From Siphonodentalium dalli (Eukaryota; Mollusca; Scaphopoda; Gadilida; Siphonodentaliidae), in the NCBI GenBank assembly GCA_032622095.1, contig CP136062.1:152698875-152762874 (forward strand): 64,000 nucleotides of DNA. The letters are read 5' to 3'. Position numbers and translations under genes: made by a program. The stretch's first letter is position 1. Each line of letters opens with the position of its first letter. The notes under the pieces were generated by a model, which made no database searches, was not told where the DNA came from, and saw nothing but the letters and a program-made list of their open reading frames with translations. Shown here piece after piece: positions 25,554 to 36,544 of the stretch.

Positions 25554-25901
25554 TTAATGAAAAATATCGAGAAATCGTTTTGGTTTCTTCACATGTGCTC
25601 TATTCGACTTACTTCTAACTCGTTTGCGAGCAGAATGATTTGTCGAAGACTGTGGTGATCTATTTATGCGTTTTGATGATATGTTCTTTATAGTTTCCTT
25701 TCCAAAAGATTTCATTGCTTCTTTTCCTTGATTTAAAAATACTACTTTTGGACTTTTACCATGATGAATGATATCTTCGACTACAGCAAATCCATATTTG
25801 AGTAATTGTTGTTTAGCAATTGGTTTCAGAAACTGTACTACAGTTCTCACTGCAGATTTGAAAAGTGAACCAATTCCACTTCCATATTGTCGGACACACA
25901 T
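25554..25901 (-). CDS. Polinton PX-like basic virion protein
   Basis: This is an intact 115-residue frame. The N-terminus GSGIGSLFKSAVRTVVQFLK is a glycine-rich amphipathic segment, and the C-terminus is Lys/Arg-rich (residues 75-110, including KRVRSKSN). This layout matches the small proteins called adenovirus PX/pVI-like in adintoviruses, thought to be membrane-active or core-associated. It is the only Polinton gene here with an unbroken frame. The start at 25901 is just downstream of the minor capsid stop and the end nearly abuts the major capsid start, as in a compact viral operon-like layout. Confidence 0.75.
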   Translation of the reverse strand: MCVRQYGSGIGSLFKSAVRTVVQFLKPIAKQQLLKYGFAVVEDIIHHGKSPKVVFLNQGKEAMKSFGKETIKNISSKRINRSPQSSTNHSARKRVRSKSNRAHVKKPKRFLDIFH

Positions 25902-25917
25902 CTATACACGGGGATCA

Positions 25918-26695
25918 TCATAAGTACAAATTACTTCGGCGTCGGAAGTGCAACTTTACCACAGACTTTCCATCGACAGAGTGAATTGGTTTGCCAGTAT
26001 CACCAGTTATATACACATTTATGCTATCGAAGTTAGACTTTGACTCTGGTACACAATGTAAGTTTTTGAATTCATGCCTAAAATGTTGACCATCGAGTAT
26101 TATTTTACTCTCGAAAGATGTCACACGTAATATCGGTACCTCAGCATCACTAACAATTATACAATCAGCAACATCAGAATAAACAAACAAATGATTATGT
26201 TCAGCATTCAAATCAACTCCATATGGAATGCTATCGAAGGAGCAGCAAATGTTAGTGTTTGATTTTGTTCTGTAACCAAGTTTATCCAAAAGAGCTTTGG
26301 GGATACAATAGCTACTTTGGTAAAAATATTAACTCGTTGTACTTTGGAAAATCCGTATTCGAATTCGGGATCTGGAACCATTCTGCTTACTGTACTATCA
26401 AGCACACCTTGACTTGTTTCTGTCAAATGTGCTCCACCAGAATATGCACATGCTGGTATTTTCAATTCAATACCATTTTCTCTTTTTGAAATTACTACAT
26501 CACTTATTGTTGGTTGTGCAGTTATGATACAATTATTGGAACAGAACTCTTCATTGTCATTATGCAAGCATCTCCAATAATGTTGTATGTTTCTGACGGT
26601 ACAATTAGTTCCACCATTGCAGCTTCCCAAAGCTCTTTATCAATATGTATAATTTTGGTAGTTTCACTGTTTTGTGTTTATATTTTGTTTTGTGG
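25918..26695 (-). pseudogene. Polinton minor capsid (penton-like) protein, frameshifted
   Basis: The pieces are an N-terminal part near 26695-26520 with the conserved WEAAMVEL motif, a middle frame (26630-26208) and a C-terminal frame (26289-25918). The last contains the hallmark run of the single-jelly-roll minor capsid proteins: HNHLFVYSDVAD, then VPILRV, CVPE...FDSI and the final KLHFRRR. At least two frameshifts separate them. The true start codon is lost at a deletion junction with the PolB fragment near 26690-26700. In intact elements the protein occupies the capsid vertices. Confidence 0.85.
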
Positions 26696-26699
26696 CAAT

Positions 26700-28240
26700 G
26701 TATTGTATCCATCGAATTGCTTTAATTGGAAATTTACACGCTTGTGGATATCCATCGTGTGGTATTATACCTAGAGTATTCTCTGGTAATGAGTTTTTTC
26801 CCTATGCTACGTTCCATGTTTGAGCTAATGTTGTTGCTACACGGAACTGGTCTGTTTGCGTTATGTATAACCTGAATTTACCACAGCCACGTCTTAAAAT
26901 GTCCACGTCCGATTTACAATACCTTTCTATCTCTTTTTGAAAATAAAACATGTCCTCACCCCTAGCTTCATACCATTTTAGTATTTTCCTCCGACATTAA
27001 GTCAGGTTTATAGTACTTTTTGTCCAGATATGGTCCTACATATTTCTGAAAATCCTGCGTATTTGCCCAATGGGGAAAATGACCTTTTGCCGTGTTTTCA
27101 AGTTGAAATGTTTCTTGGAAATTTAGACAACGCCATAGGAATGAAACTCAATGAATCGATAACCCTAACACCATTGCATTGCAAGCTCTATATTTTGTTA
27201 CTATTCATAAAAAAAACACTAAGCTTTGAATGTCCATTGTTTACCGAGTAATGTAAGAGAAATTGACTACCATAGACTGTTTCATTGTGAGCAATACATG
27301 TTGTACCTTTATGGGCATTTGTGTAAAACAACCATTTACAAAATCATTCTAATACATTTTCATCTAATACATGTCTCTTATCATTTTTTCTGATGATTTC
27401 CACCGCACACTTTCTACACATACGTATCGAATCACAAACGGATATGCTTTGTCCCGGTGAAATTTTCAAATGATTGTCGAAGCATCGTTGACATCTGAAT
27501 GTCCTTTTACATTTTGCACAATATATTTGTTGTTCAATGGGACAGATCTGGCTCTCGAAACAGATACAGTTGTACGAGCATGGATGGTCACCTCTGTTAC
27601 TCCAGCCGACATCACAGTGTTCGCAATAATATGTACATCCTAGAAATCCTGTGATAGTTGTGATCACTTCGTAGTGTTTATCTTTAAAAATACAAATGAA
27701 CTTTACTTTCTTTTCTGACTATTGGTGGTTGGAAAAGCAGGCCTTCGTCATAAAATTGACAATGTATTTTGATGACATAGTCCGGGTAAAGTTGTCTTGT
27801 ATGATCTTGTATTCCTCCAGTGCACAACTGCTGTCATGCGGATTACCAGCTTTATCAAGCGATATTTTTTCAGCTTCATGCTGAGGCGCTTTTGCTGGTC
27901 TTCTTATTCGTTTCCATTGCTGTTTCCATTCAATGGTATCATTTTAATCTGTATTGCACACACGAACAACGACAGCCCTCGCAAAACACATGTTATCTTC
28001 TGCATTCTGGATCAGAAGAATGCTTATCTTTGTTGTTTCCATGTTGTTTTTATCACCAAATGCTCCATAATGTAATGTATGTCTTGCTATTACGCTAACG
28101 TCCAGAGTTCTCGGTTTTTCTTCTAAATCAAGTGTGTACAGCGAATGGGAACGCCCTTCGCCTACCACACTGCCATCAGAAGCCGAGAATTTGGAATGTT
28201 CGCCAACAGTGACTTTTCTGTAAAAATAGATTGTCTGGTT
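26700..28240 (-). pseudogene. Polinton protein-primed DNA polymerase B, N-terminal and exonuclease fragment
   Basis: The pieces run from about 28240 down. An N-terminal region has ARAVVV and the CALEEYKIIQ segment. A Cys/His-rich zinc-binding-like region follows (27667-27344; GFLGCTYYCEHCDVGW and repeated C-x2-C pairs). After a gap come the exonuclease motifs VIDSLSFIPMALSKFP and YCKSDVDILRRGC, and finally the LGIIPHDGY segment seen upstream of the palm domain. Several in-frame stops and shifts interrupt it. The sequence then jumps directly into the minor capsid gene at about 26690, so the whole palm and thumb (polymerase motifs A-C) is deleted. Confidence 0.88.
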
Positions 28241-28247
28241 TGTGAAC

Positions 28248-28476
28248 TTCCTTGACTAAGACCCTGGCTCGTGGGGAATCTGACCCACCCTGGGATCGTG
28301 GTCACTCTGGACCACACCCTTGCTCCACTGGCACTCTGGCCCACCCCTTGCTCGACGGCCACCCTGGACACTCTGGTCCTGCCACTCGATGCCACCCCTT
28401 GCTCGACGGCCATTGACCCATGGCCCAGAGTGGCCGTCGAGCAAGGGGGTGGCCCAGAGTGGCAGCCCTTACCACT
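28248..28476. repeat. Polinton right terminal inverted repeat
   Basis: This 229-bp block is the inverted counterpart of 22204-22626 with fewer internal repeat copies. The inner edge TTCCTTGACTAAGACC is the reverse complement of the left repeat's inner edge, with small differences. Confidence 0.9.
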
Positions 28477-29099
28477 GTCGGTCCGGCTATATGGTACCAA
28501 ACACTGGACCATCGAAGCAGAATATTTGTTTATAGGTGTAATTTAAATAGGGAAATTTGTATTAGATACACGTAGGCGACGTTAACCTCAGATGTCTTAA
28601 AAGGGCACTGATAGTTATTATATTTAAATATTTGTTCCCTTGAAGTTGAAACCCTGTACATATGATAAATTTGATCCGGTGAATCTTATTAGATATGTCC
28701 CGTTCACATCAATATTCTTAAAATAGCACTAATCATTGTTTTATTTTGGCTATATGCGACCAAGCGGCTGGACTATCGGAACTGAACATTTTACACAAGG
28801 TAACCCGATCAATGGAATATCATTGGAAGGCAACCTTGACCTCAGATGACTTAAACGGCACATTGAGGTAATTTGACACGGGGACATTCATAGAAACAAT
28901 ATCAGGTCTGATCATCTCTGGAAGGCAGTACACATTATATCCCTAAAACTTATCACCATGTAAATACGTTTGTACCATCATCTTGATCACATGTGTGTTA
29001 TTCTATTGTCTTGGAAGAGGGGCTTCATAAGTTTCAAAACAGCGTGGCCCAATCCCTTTTGTATATTATGCAAATAAGATATGTTTCAAGTCAACCTAC
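28477..29099. other. Intron 2 of the lectin gene, 5' portion
   Basis: No gene is seen. Two loosely similar segments (about 28550-28620 and 28780-28870) share TTAACCTCAGATG/TGACCTCAGATG and look like an old repeat. Confidence 0.5.
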
Positions 29100-29276
29100 C
29101 TAGAGTTCTGGATCCTACGACGGCAGCTAACCAATCGAACATCTCCTGACTGGTCACCTCGAACAGATAAGCCCCTTCTGCTTCGCACAGAGCTTTGTTC
29201 TCATTCACTGTTTGGGCGTTGAACGCTCCTATCTTGTACCAGACACTAAACTGTTCATTGTATGTGTAACCTGGAA
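29100..29276 (-). CDS. PAN/C-type lectin gene, exon 2 (N-terminal half of lectin domain)
   Basis: This 177-nt internal exon is phase 1 on both sides. The acceptor is CAG before 29276, and the donor GTAGGT follows 29100. It encodes residues 105-164. The start of a C-type lectin fold is clear: the SVWYKIG strand, then ALCEAEGAYLFEVTSQEMFDWL (residues 133-154), the helix-1 signature with the conserved first fold cysteine, Cys135, expected to pair with Cys251. The exon length and phase give a clean join to exons 1 and 3. The acceptor is unusual: about 11 nt upstream the intron turns into a dispersed repeat, and no good polypyrimidine tract is visible. Confidence 0.85.
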
Positions 29277-29286
29277 CTGAAGTATA

Positions 29287-32200
29287 CTGGGGTTATTTTC
29301 TCGCCAACAATGTCGTTGGCGTTCACGGTTTGGGGCACTGCCATATAGCTGCGTCAGTTAGCAGGAATTGTGGTGTGTAAGTTTAGACTTTAAAATCTGA
29401 ATGTTTCGGCAATAGACTAAGATTTTCAGCCGTAACAAAAAATGTATACATCAGAAAATGTAAATTCTATATTTTTCGAGGTATTAGCAAGTTTTGGCTC
29501 AAAGGATTTAGCAGTTTGATATTGTGAATATTGATATAAAAATATACATATACAGATATATAAAAAATGTAGAGTTCCTCCTCTTGGATCGAGAGCGAAT
29601 ATCAATTAACCCCGAAGTGCCGATTGCGGTGATTTTGATGATTGGGAAGGGAGAGACGGTGCTCTGAGCTTCTCCAAAACGCGACCACGGCGGTGTCGGT
29701 GGGATTTTACACTTACATACGAAATTTGAGCTCAATCTGAACACGCGTTTTGGATTCCATGAAGTACACATATACACACATATATACACACATATATATA
29801 TACGGAAGTCTCAAAATATATATATAGACTAGCAGGTTAGCCCGCCACCGGCGGCGTTGGTCCGAAACATGACATTTTTTTTCGCTTTTCAATGAGTTAA
29901 TCGTGCCTTTTTAAGAGAAATTATTGTACCCACCCTAAAAGAGGTATGATTTAAGGTACATCGGGCGGAAAAAACTGACCCGATGATGTCGTTGTTGTTG
30001 GCATTCAGGGCTTCGGTCGTTGTTGTTGGCATCACGGCTAGGGGCTACCCGAAAAATCTCACATTGCCGTATAGGGAAAATAGGATTGCGTGTATTTAGT
30101 AATTTTAACTAATTATTTTCTCGCCAACAATGTCGTTGTTGTTGATATTTACGGCTTGGGGGCTATTTTCTCGCCAACAATGTCGTTGGCGTTCACGGTT
30201 TTGGGCAGTGGAAGTCCCGTCAGATTCGGGACGTATCGCAGTGCCTTGGATTGACTTAAAAAACTGACCCGATGATGTCGTTGTTGTTGGCATTCAGGGC
30301 TTCGGGTCGTTGTTGTTGGCATCACGGCTCCCCGAAAAATCTCACATTGCCGAAAACGTGTATTTAGTAATTTTAACAAATTATTTTCTCGCCAACAATA
30401 TCGTTGTTGATATTTACGGCTTGGGGGCTATTTTCTCAAAAAACAATGTCTTTGGCGTTCACGGTTTGGGGCACTGGAAGTCCTGTCAGATTGCCTGGGA
30501 TTCACTTAAATTTCAGCAACCATATAGCTGCGTCAGTTAGCAGGAAATGTGGTGTGTAAGTTTAGACTTTAAAATCTGAATGTTTCGGAAATAGACTAAG
30601 ATTTTCAGCCGTAACAAAAAATGTATACATCAGAAAATGTAAATTCTATATTTTGCGAGGTATTAGCAAGTTTTGGCTCAACGGGTTTAGCAGTTTGAAG
30701 TGAATATGGATATAAAAATATACATATACAGATATAAAAAAATGTAGAGTTACTCCTCTTGGATCGCGAACGAATATCAATTAACCCCGAAGTGCCGATT
30801 GCGGTGATTTGGGATTGGAGAAACGGTGCTCTGAGCTTCTCCAAAACGGGACCACGGCCGTGTCGGTGGTATTTTACACTTACATACGAAATTTGAGCTC
30901 AATCTGTACACGCGTTTTGGATTCTATGAAGTACCCACATACACACATATATACGGAAGTCTCAAAATATATATATAGACTAGCAGGTTTGCCCGCCATT
31001 GGTGGCATTCGTCCCATGGCTTTGTTTCAGAAACATGACATTTTTTTAATTATTTTGTTTTTATTTATTTTTGTTTTTTATTTTTTAATATGAATTTAAT
31101 GTTTTTTAAATTTAATATATTTTGTTTCTGAATTGTTTTTTTATTTTTAAATTTTTTTAATTTTAAATTGTTTTAATTCAATTTTAAATTGTTTTAATTC
31201 AATTTTTTGTTTCTGGTGGAAAAATCTACCCGTAGAAATCCCCCCCTTCCTAGGAACGACAGACAACGCATTCTTTGTTTCGTGAAATCTCTCTACGATA
31301 ACATTGCATTGAATTGAAATTAAATTTTAAATTGTTTTAATTAATTTTTTTGTTTCTGGCGGAAAAAATTACCCGTAGAAATCCCCCCTTCCTATGAACG
31401 ACAGACAAGGCATTCTTTGTTTCGTGAAATCTCTCTACGATAACATTGCATTGAATTGAAAACAAACGCTTCCCGTCGGGAAATCTGTCTGCATAATATT
31501 TCGAGTCTGCCGTACCCGTCGTAATGTCGTGAAATCTCTCTGCATAATATTTCGAGCGATAACATTGCATTGAATCTGTTGTTGGCATTCAGGGCTTCGG
31601 GTCGTTGTTGTTGGCATCACGGCTCCCCGGCTCACATTGCCGAAAACGTGTATTTAGTAATATCGTTGTTGTTGATATTTACGGCTTGGGGGCTATTTTC
31701 TCGCCAACAATGTTGTTCACGGTTTGGGGCAGTGTGTATAGCTGCGTCAGTTAGCAGGAATTGTGGTGTTTAAGTTTAGACTTTAAAATCTGAATGTTTC
31801 GGAAATAGACTAAGATTTTCAGCCGTAACAAAAAATGTATACATCAGAAAATGTAAATTCTATATTTTGCGAGGTATTAGCAAGTTTTGGCTCAACGGGT
31901 TTAGCAGTTTGAAGTGAATATGGATATAAAAATATACATATACAGATATAAACAAAATGTAGAGTTACTCCGCTTGGATCGCGAGCGAATATCAATTAAC
32001 CCCGAAGTGCCGATTGCGGTGATTTTGATGATTGGAAAGGGAGAAGAGGTGCTCTGAGCTTCTCCAAAACGCGACCACGACAGTGTCCGTGAGATTTAAC
32101 ACTTATATACGAAATTTGAGCTCAATCTGAACACGCGTTTTGGATTCCATGAAGTACCCACATACATATATATATATATATACACAAACATATATACGTA

Positions 32201-34440
32201 GTTCTCAAAATATATATTAGACTAGCAGGGTAGCCCGCCACCGGCGGCTTGTCCGAAACATGACATTTTTTGCTTTTCAATGAGTTAATTGTGACATTTG
32301 TTTATATTTTTTTTTAATTTTTAGCTCCACGCGTTTCAATAAGAAAAAATTGTACCCGGTAGCTCCACCCGTTTCCGAGATCTGGTCTGCGCATGCGCGA
32401 AGCTGGCGTCGCACGGGCTCGGCGACCCGATCAAATTTGTACCCGGCCCAAGATACATTCACATAGCAAATTTCAAGTCGATAGCTCCACCCGTTTCCGA
32501 GATCTCGTCTGCGCATGCGCTGCACGGGCGTCGCATGGGCTCGGCGACCCGATAAAATTTGTACCCGGTGCAAGATACATTCACATAGCAAATTTCAGGT
32601 CGATAGCTCCACCCGTTTCCGAGATCTGCCTTTCTGCATAATATTTCGAGCGATAACATTGCATTGAAATGTCAGACTCCCATCGTGAACCTCAACACGA
32701 AGTAAACACGTGTTTCGAGCGATAACATTGCATTGAAATGACTCCCATCGTGAACCTCAAGACGACGTAAAACACGTGTTGCGTTCTAGGAAATGCACTC
32801 AATGCAGATGCTAATAACGTTGACTTCGTATATATATATATAATGACGTTATTAACCCCGGCCGTGCCGTTTGAGCTGATTTTTATGACTGGGAGTGGAG
32901 TACGGGTGTTCGGAGCTTCTGGAAAACGCGTGGACGACATCGTACGTCCTATTTTACCTTTAGATAGGAAGTTTGAGCTCAATCTGTCCAGCCGTTCCCG
33001 TCCTAATGTACTATTTCGAGCGATAACAATTGTCAGACTCCCATCGTGAACCTCAACACGAAGTAAACACGTGTTTCGAGCGATAACATTGCATTGAAGT
33101 CAGACGCCCATCGTGGACCCCCAAGACGACGTAAACACGTGTTTGTTCCGGTATAACTTTGGAGACTCTGACTTCATATATATATATAATGACGTTATTA
33201 ACCCCGTCCGTGCCGTTTGAGCTGATTTCGATGACTGGGAGTGGATAAAGGGTGCTCAGAGCTTCTCGAAAACACGATTACGGCGGTGTCGGTGGGATTT
33301 TACACTTACATACGAAATTTGATCTCAATCTGTACACGCGTTTTGGATTCTATGAAGTACACACACACACACACACACACATATATACGAAGTCTCAAAA
33401 TATATAGTATAGATAGATATGTATGTGTGTGTACTTTATAGAATCGAAAACGACTGGTTGGATCGAGCTCAAACTTCGTATATAAGGGTAAAATCCCACG
33501 GGGATCGTCCACGTAGCATTTTGGACAAGCTCTGAGCACTGATTCTCCACTCCCAATCATCAAAATCACCGCAAACGCCACTTCGGGGGTTAAGGCATCA
33601 ACGATCTTTATATTGACCATATACGGAGTTGTTAACAACGAACGTTCTTTATTGCAATCGACATAGCTAAACAACTACCCCCATGCGTAAAATACGGATG
33701 CGGGACCAAATGTTTTTATCTCGATTAAAAAGGCAGAATTGATCTAAGAGACGTAACTCTACATTCTGGTTCACGACGGGATTAATTGACTGTCCGTTCT
33801 TTGCGGGGGTATCATAATTTCTCTTGATTAAAAAGTCTGTTGTTCCTAGGAACGGGGAAGTTTAGGACGGGTACCATGAATTAACTCAGCTAACATTTCG
33901 TATATAAGTGTAAAAACCCACGGGGATCGGGAAGTTTAGGACGGGTACCACGAATTAACTCATTGAATCGACATAGCTAAACGACTGCCCACATTCGTAA
34001 AATACGTATGCGGGACGAAATGAATTTATCTCGATTAAAAAGGCAGAATTGATCTAAGAGGCGTAACTCTACATTCTGGTTAATTGACTGTCCACTCTTT
34101 GCGGGAGGTATAATAATTTCTCTTGATTAAAAAGTCTGTTGTTCCTAGGAACGGGTAAGTTTAGGACGGGTACCATGAATTAACTCATTGAAAAACAAAG
34201 AATGCGTTGTCTGTCGTTCCTAGGAAGGGGGGATTTCATCGGGTCAATTTTTCCGCCAGAAAAAGGCACAATTAAGTCATTGAAAAACAAAGAATTAAAT
34301 TCAAAAATTCAAAAAAACATAAAATAAATTTAAAAAACATTAAATTAATATTAAAACAAAAATAATAATAATAATAATTTAAAAAATGGCATGTTTCTGA
34401 CCAACCACGCCAGTGGCGGGCTAACCTGCTAGTCTCTTAT
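29287..34440. repeat. Array of a noncoding repeat family (head AGACTAGCAGGTTAGCCCGCC)
   Basis: Plus-oriented copies run at about 29287-29825 (head missing), 29826-30977, 30978-32216 and 32217-33408. One inverted copy lies at about 33410-34432, tail to tail with the last plus copy. Each full copy has the 20-base-like head AGACTAGCAGGTTAGCCCG, a variable body (ATTTTCTCGCCAACAATGTC, GGTCGTTGTTGTTGGCATC and others), and a conserved tail. The tail has GATTGCGGTGATTTTGATGA and AAATTTGAGCTCAATCTG, then ATGAAGTA, a CA/TA microsatellite and CTCAAAATATATA. Each copy starts at the AT-rich end of the previous one. No protein domain was recognised, and the many short frames are chance. Confidence 0.85.
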
Positions 34441-34858
34441 ATATTTTGGAACTTCTGTCTGTATGTATGTTTGTTATAGACTCGAAAACTGCTTGATCGA
34501 TCCGACTCAAAATTGGTATGTAGTCCTACATTGATCCTGGGAACAGTATGGGCGGGTCCAATTCCACCTGCGACCGTGTCCTTGACATTGACCTGTGTCA
34601 TATACGCTCATATACGGATGTTTCTTTAACTCGACCGATCCGACTCAAATTTGGTATCTAGGCCTCCTTTGATCCCGGGAACAATATGGGCGGGTCCAAT
34701 TTCATGTGCGACCGTGTCCTTGAACTCACTCATATACGCTCATATAAGCATGTTTCTGGACTGATCGAACAATAGTTTTTTTCTGTCTCCACAGACGGAG
34801 AGACGATCACAATGAAATCCTTAAATAGCCAGGACGAAGTCGCGCACACCAGCTAGTT
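34440..34858 (-). repeat. Related repeat, different family, minus orientation
   Basis: The head, read on the minus strand, is ACTAGCTGGTGTGCGCGACT TCGTCC. The tail contains GATCGATCCGACTCAAA-type segments twice and ends in the AT-rich TATATTTTGG. The head resembles the CTAGCTGTTGCCCGCGACTT type seen widely in arthropod genomes. The family class is undetermined. Confidence 0.6.
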
Positions 34859-34958
34859 ATTAACAAACGTGAAAATTGTCTCCCATATGTATATATCCAA
34901 ATGAATGTCATGGCGGCATGTGCGGATACATTGACTCTGACATAATATTATAAATAGA

Positions 34959-35105
34959 GGATCTCACATGAGTTTCTATTTTATACGGAATTTATCAACC
35001 GAGTCCACTAAATTCGATTTGAGCCGAGGTTTACCGAGGCTCAAATAGAATTTAGAGGACGAGGTTGATAAATTACGTATAAAATAGGACGAGTGTGAGA
35101 TACCT
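34959..35105. mobile_element. Fold-back MITE with about 67-bp arms
   Basis: The left arm 34959-35025 (GGATCTCACATGAGTTTC...) and right arm (about 35039-35105) are inverted and separated by about 14 nt. A diverged relative of the same family lies at about 39885-40005 (AGAGGATCTCTAATGAGTC). The flanks on the right (TTATCACATGATC at 35108 and GATAAAACAC...ACATGATCC at 35280-35304) suggest it may be part of a longer element. Confidence 0.75.
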
Positions 35106-35309
35106 TTTATCACATGATCAAATAAACCCGAAGCAACGCGAAATATTCATCGAAAACAACAATCATAAACTACAGCGATCGCAAGTGATTTGAAGAACGC
35201 CGTGACGTCATCGCACGCGCTGATATTAAACGTGTCTATTACCGATAATTATGAAACTGCTTGTATGGCCAAATTATGTGATAAAACACTTTATTACATG
35301 ATCCTACCC

Positions 35310-36027
35310 TTATTCCATTCAATAAACACATTCTATAAATTTAGAGATTAATGTTCGTATCGTAACAGGACATAGTGCCAGGTGTACCAAAATGTATTAG
35401 TGTTGCGCGAACTTGACATTTGACTTCCGATTTTTCGTCTGTTTACATTCCATGTGCTACGTCTCAAAAATACTATGGCTTCGAATATTTTTTTCCAACA
35501 AACTCTAATGAATGACACGTCTGAAATGTAATTTTATTAAATATACGCCATTATATACGCCAAGGGGTCTTTAATTATCTGGGACTATTTCTTTGCGCAC
35601 GCAAACAACGCATAGTTAAGTGAAACGCAAGCGTATGCCTTATGGAAGCCGATGTTAGTTTCACGTCCCATTTGTTGATTTACATATATGTATGTTTTAT
35701 CGAGGTTTTGGATCATGTAATAAACAGAATCTACAACTTGTCCCAAATTTATAGCGGAATTATATTTGTGCAGTAAATTAGGTCTGGACTCGTTTTATAA
35801 AACTGGGGACTCCAAGTGGGTCATACGCGTTCCGTTCACATCGTGACGTAAATGACGTTCGCCCCAACCATGCATGGAAGCGGAGCAATCTAATACACAT
35901 GACAAAAATAAGCCCTGTGTGCGCCTGAATAAACAATGTAATTGTTTTAACTCTTGGATTCGAGGATGGTTGGCGTGTAATAAATTCAGAAGGACGCGTC
36001 TTTTAATTGGTTTGACGATAGGACAAC
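35310..36027. other. Intronic stretch, nothing recognised
   Basis: No gene, domain or clear repeat was identified between the fold-back element and the LTR element. Confidence 0.45.
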
Positions 36028-36526
36028 TGTTGTCTTGAAAAATAGTATTTAACCATGCATATCGTTATGTTATAGGTGCCGTTTTTATCTGTTTTAGTAC
36101 ACCGTGGTTGTATATATTCTTGTATGTATCATGATACTTGCATGCGCGCATTCTGCTTTGTTATTTCAGCCTTTTGTGGGTTAACTGAAATGTGTGTCAG
36201 TGTGTATGCGCGTGAGAGTATGAACGATAGTGTCGCCTGCACTCTGATTAACACTCACCTGTTACTGGCGGGAAAATTAGCGCGGTCTGGGGGGCAGTCA
36301 CTAATTAGTTTTCGAAATGGTCAGACGTCGTATTCTGGATTATCAATTCTAGATATATATAATGAAATGCAGATTTCATTTTTGGAGTATCTTTAATGGT
36401 TTTTAATACTGACTGCTATGATATGATTATTATGTTGACGCCTTTATTTTAAATACACTTTATTAACCCTTTAATTTGTGTGTTGGAGTTACTATATCTA
36501 CGTTAAATCCAGCCGTACAACACACT

Positions 36527-36544
36527 TGGCGCCCGATATGGGAC
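36527..36544 (+). other. Primer-binding site, tRNA-Lys-like
   Basis: TGGCGCCCGATATGGGAC lies 4 nt after the LTR end and resembles the Lys-1,2 type primer-binding site of retroelements at about 14 of 18 positions. Confidence 0.6.

Larger units (their letters stand above)
22204..28476 (-). mobile_element. Internally deleted Polinton/Maverick (adintovirus-like) element
   Basis: The 6,273-bp element has inverted terminal repeats starting AGTAGTAAGGG (left) and AGTGGTAAGGG (right, read inward). It is flanked by a 6-bp duplication with one mismatch (GTCGTT at 22198-22203, GTCGGT at 28477-28482), the target-site length typical of Polintons. All recognisable genes are on the minus strand in the order PolB N-terminal and exonuclease region, minor capsid, PX-like protein, major capsid, a small unknown ORF, adenain-like protease. 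The polymerase palm, integrase and packaging ATPase are missing, and intact elements are usually 15-20 kb. Most frames carry stops or shifts, so this is a fossil. It sits in intron 2 of the lectin gene in the same orientation as the gene. Confidence 0.93.

Noticed and set aside
33306-33674. 122-codon minus-strand frame
   Set aside because: It crosses the tail-to-tail junction of two noncoding repeat copies and a CA microsatellite.
36076-36396. 106-codon plus-strand frame
   Set aside because: It lies within the LTR and crosses its 3' part. LTRs of this type do not normally encode proteins, and the related LTR copy lacks the frame start.
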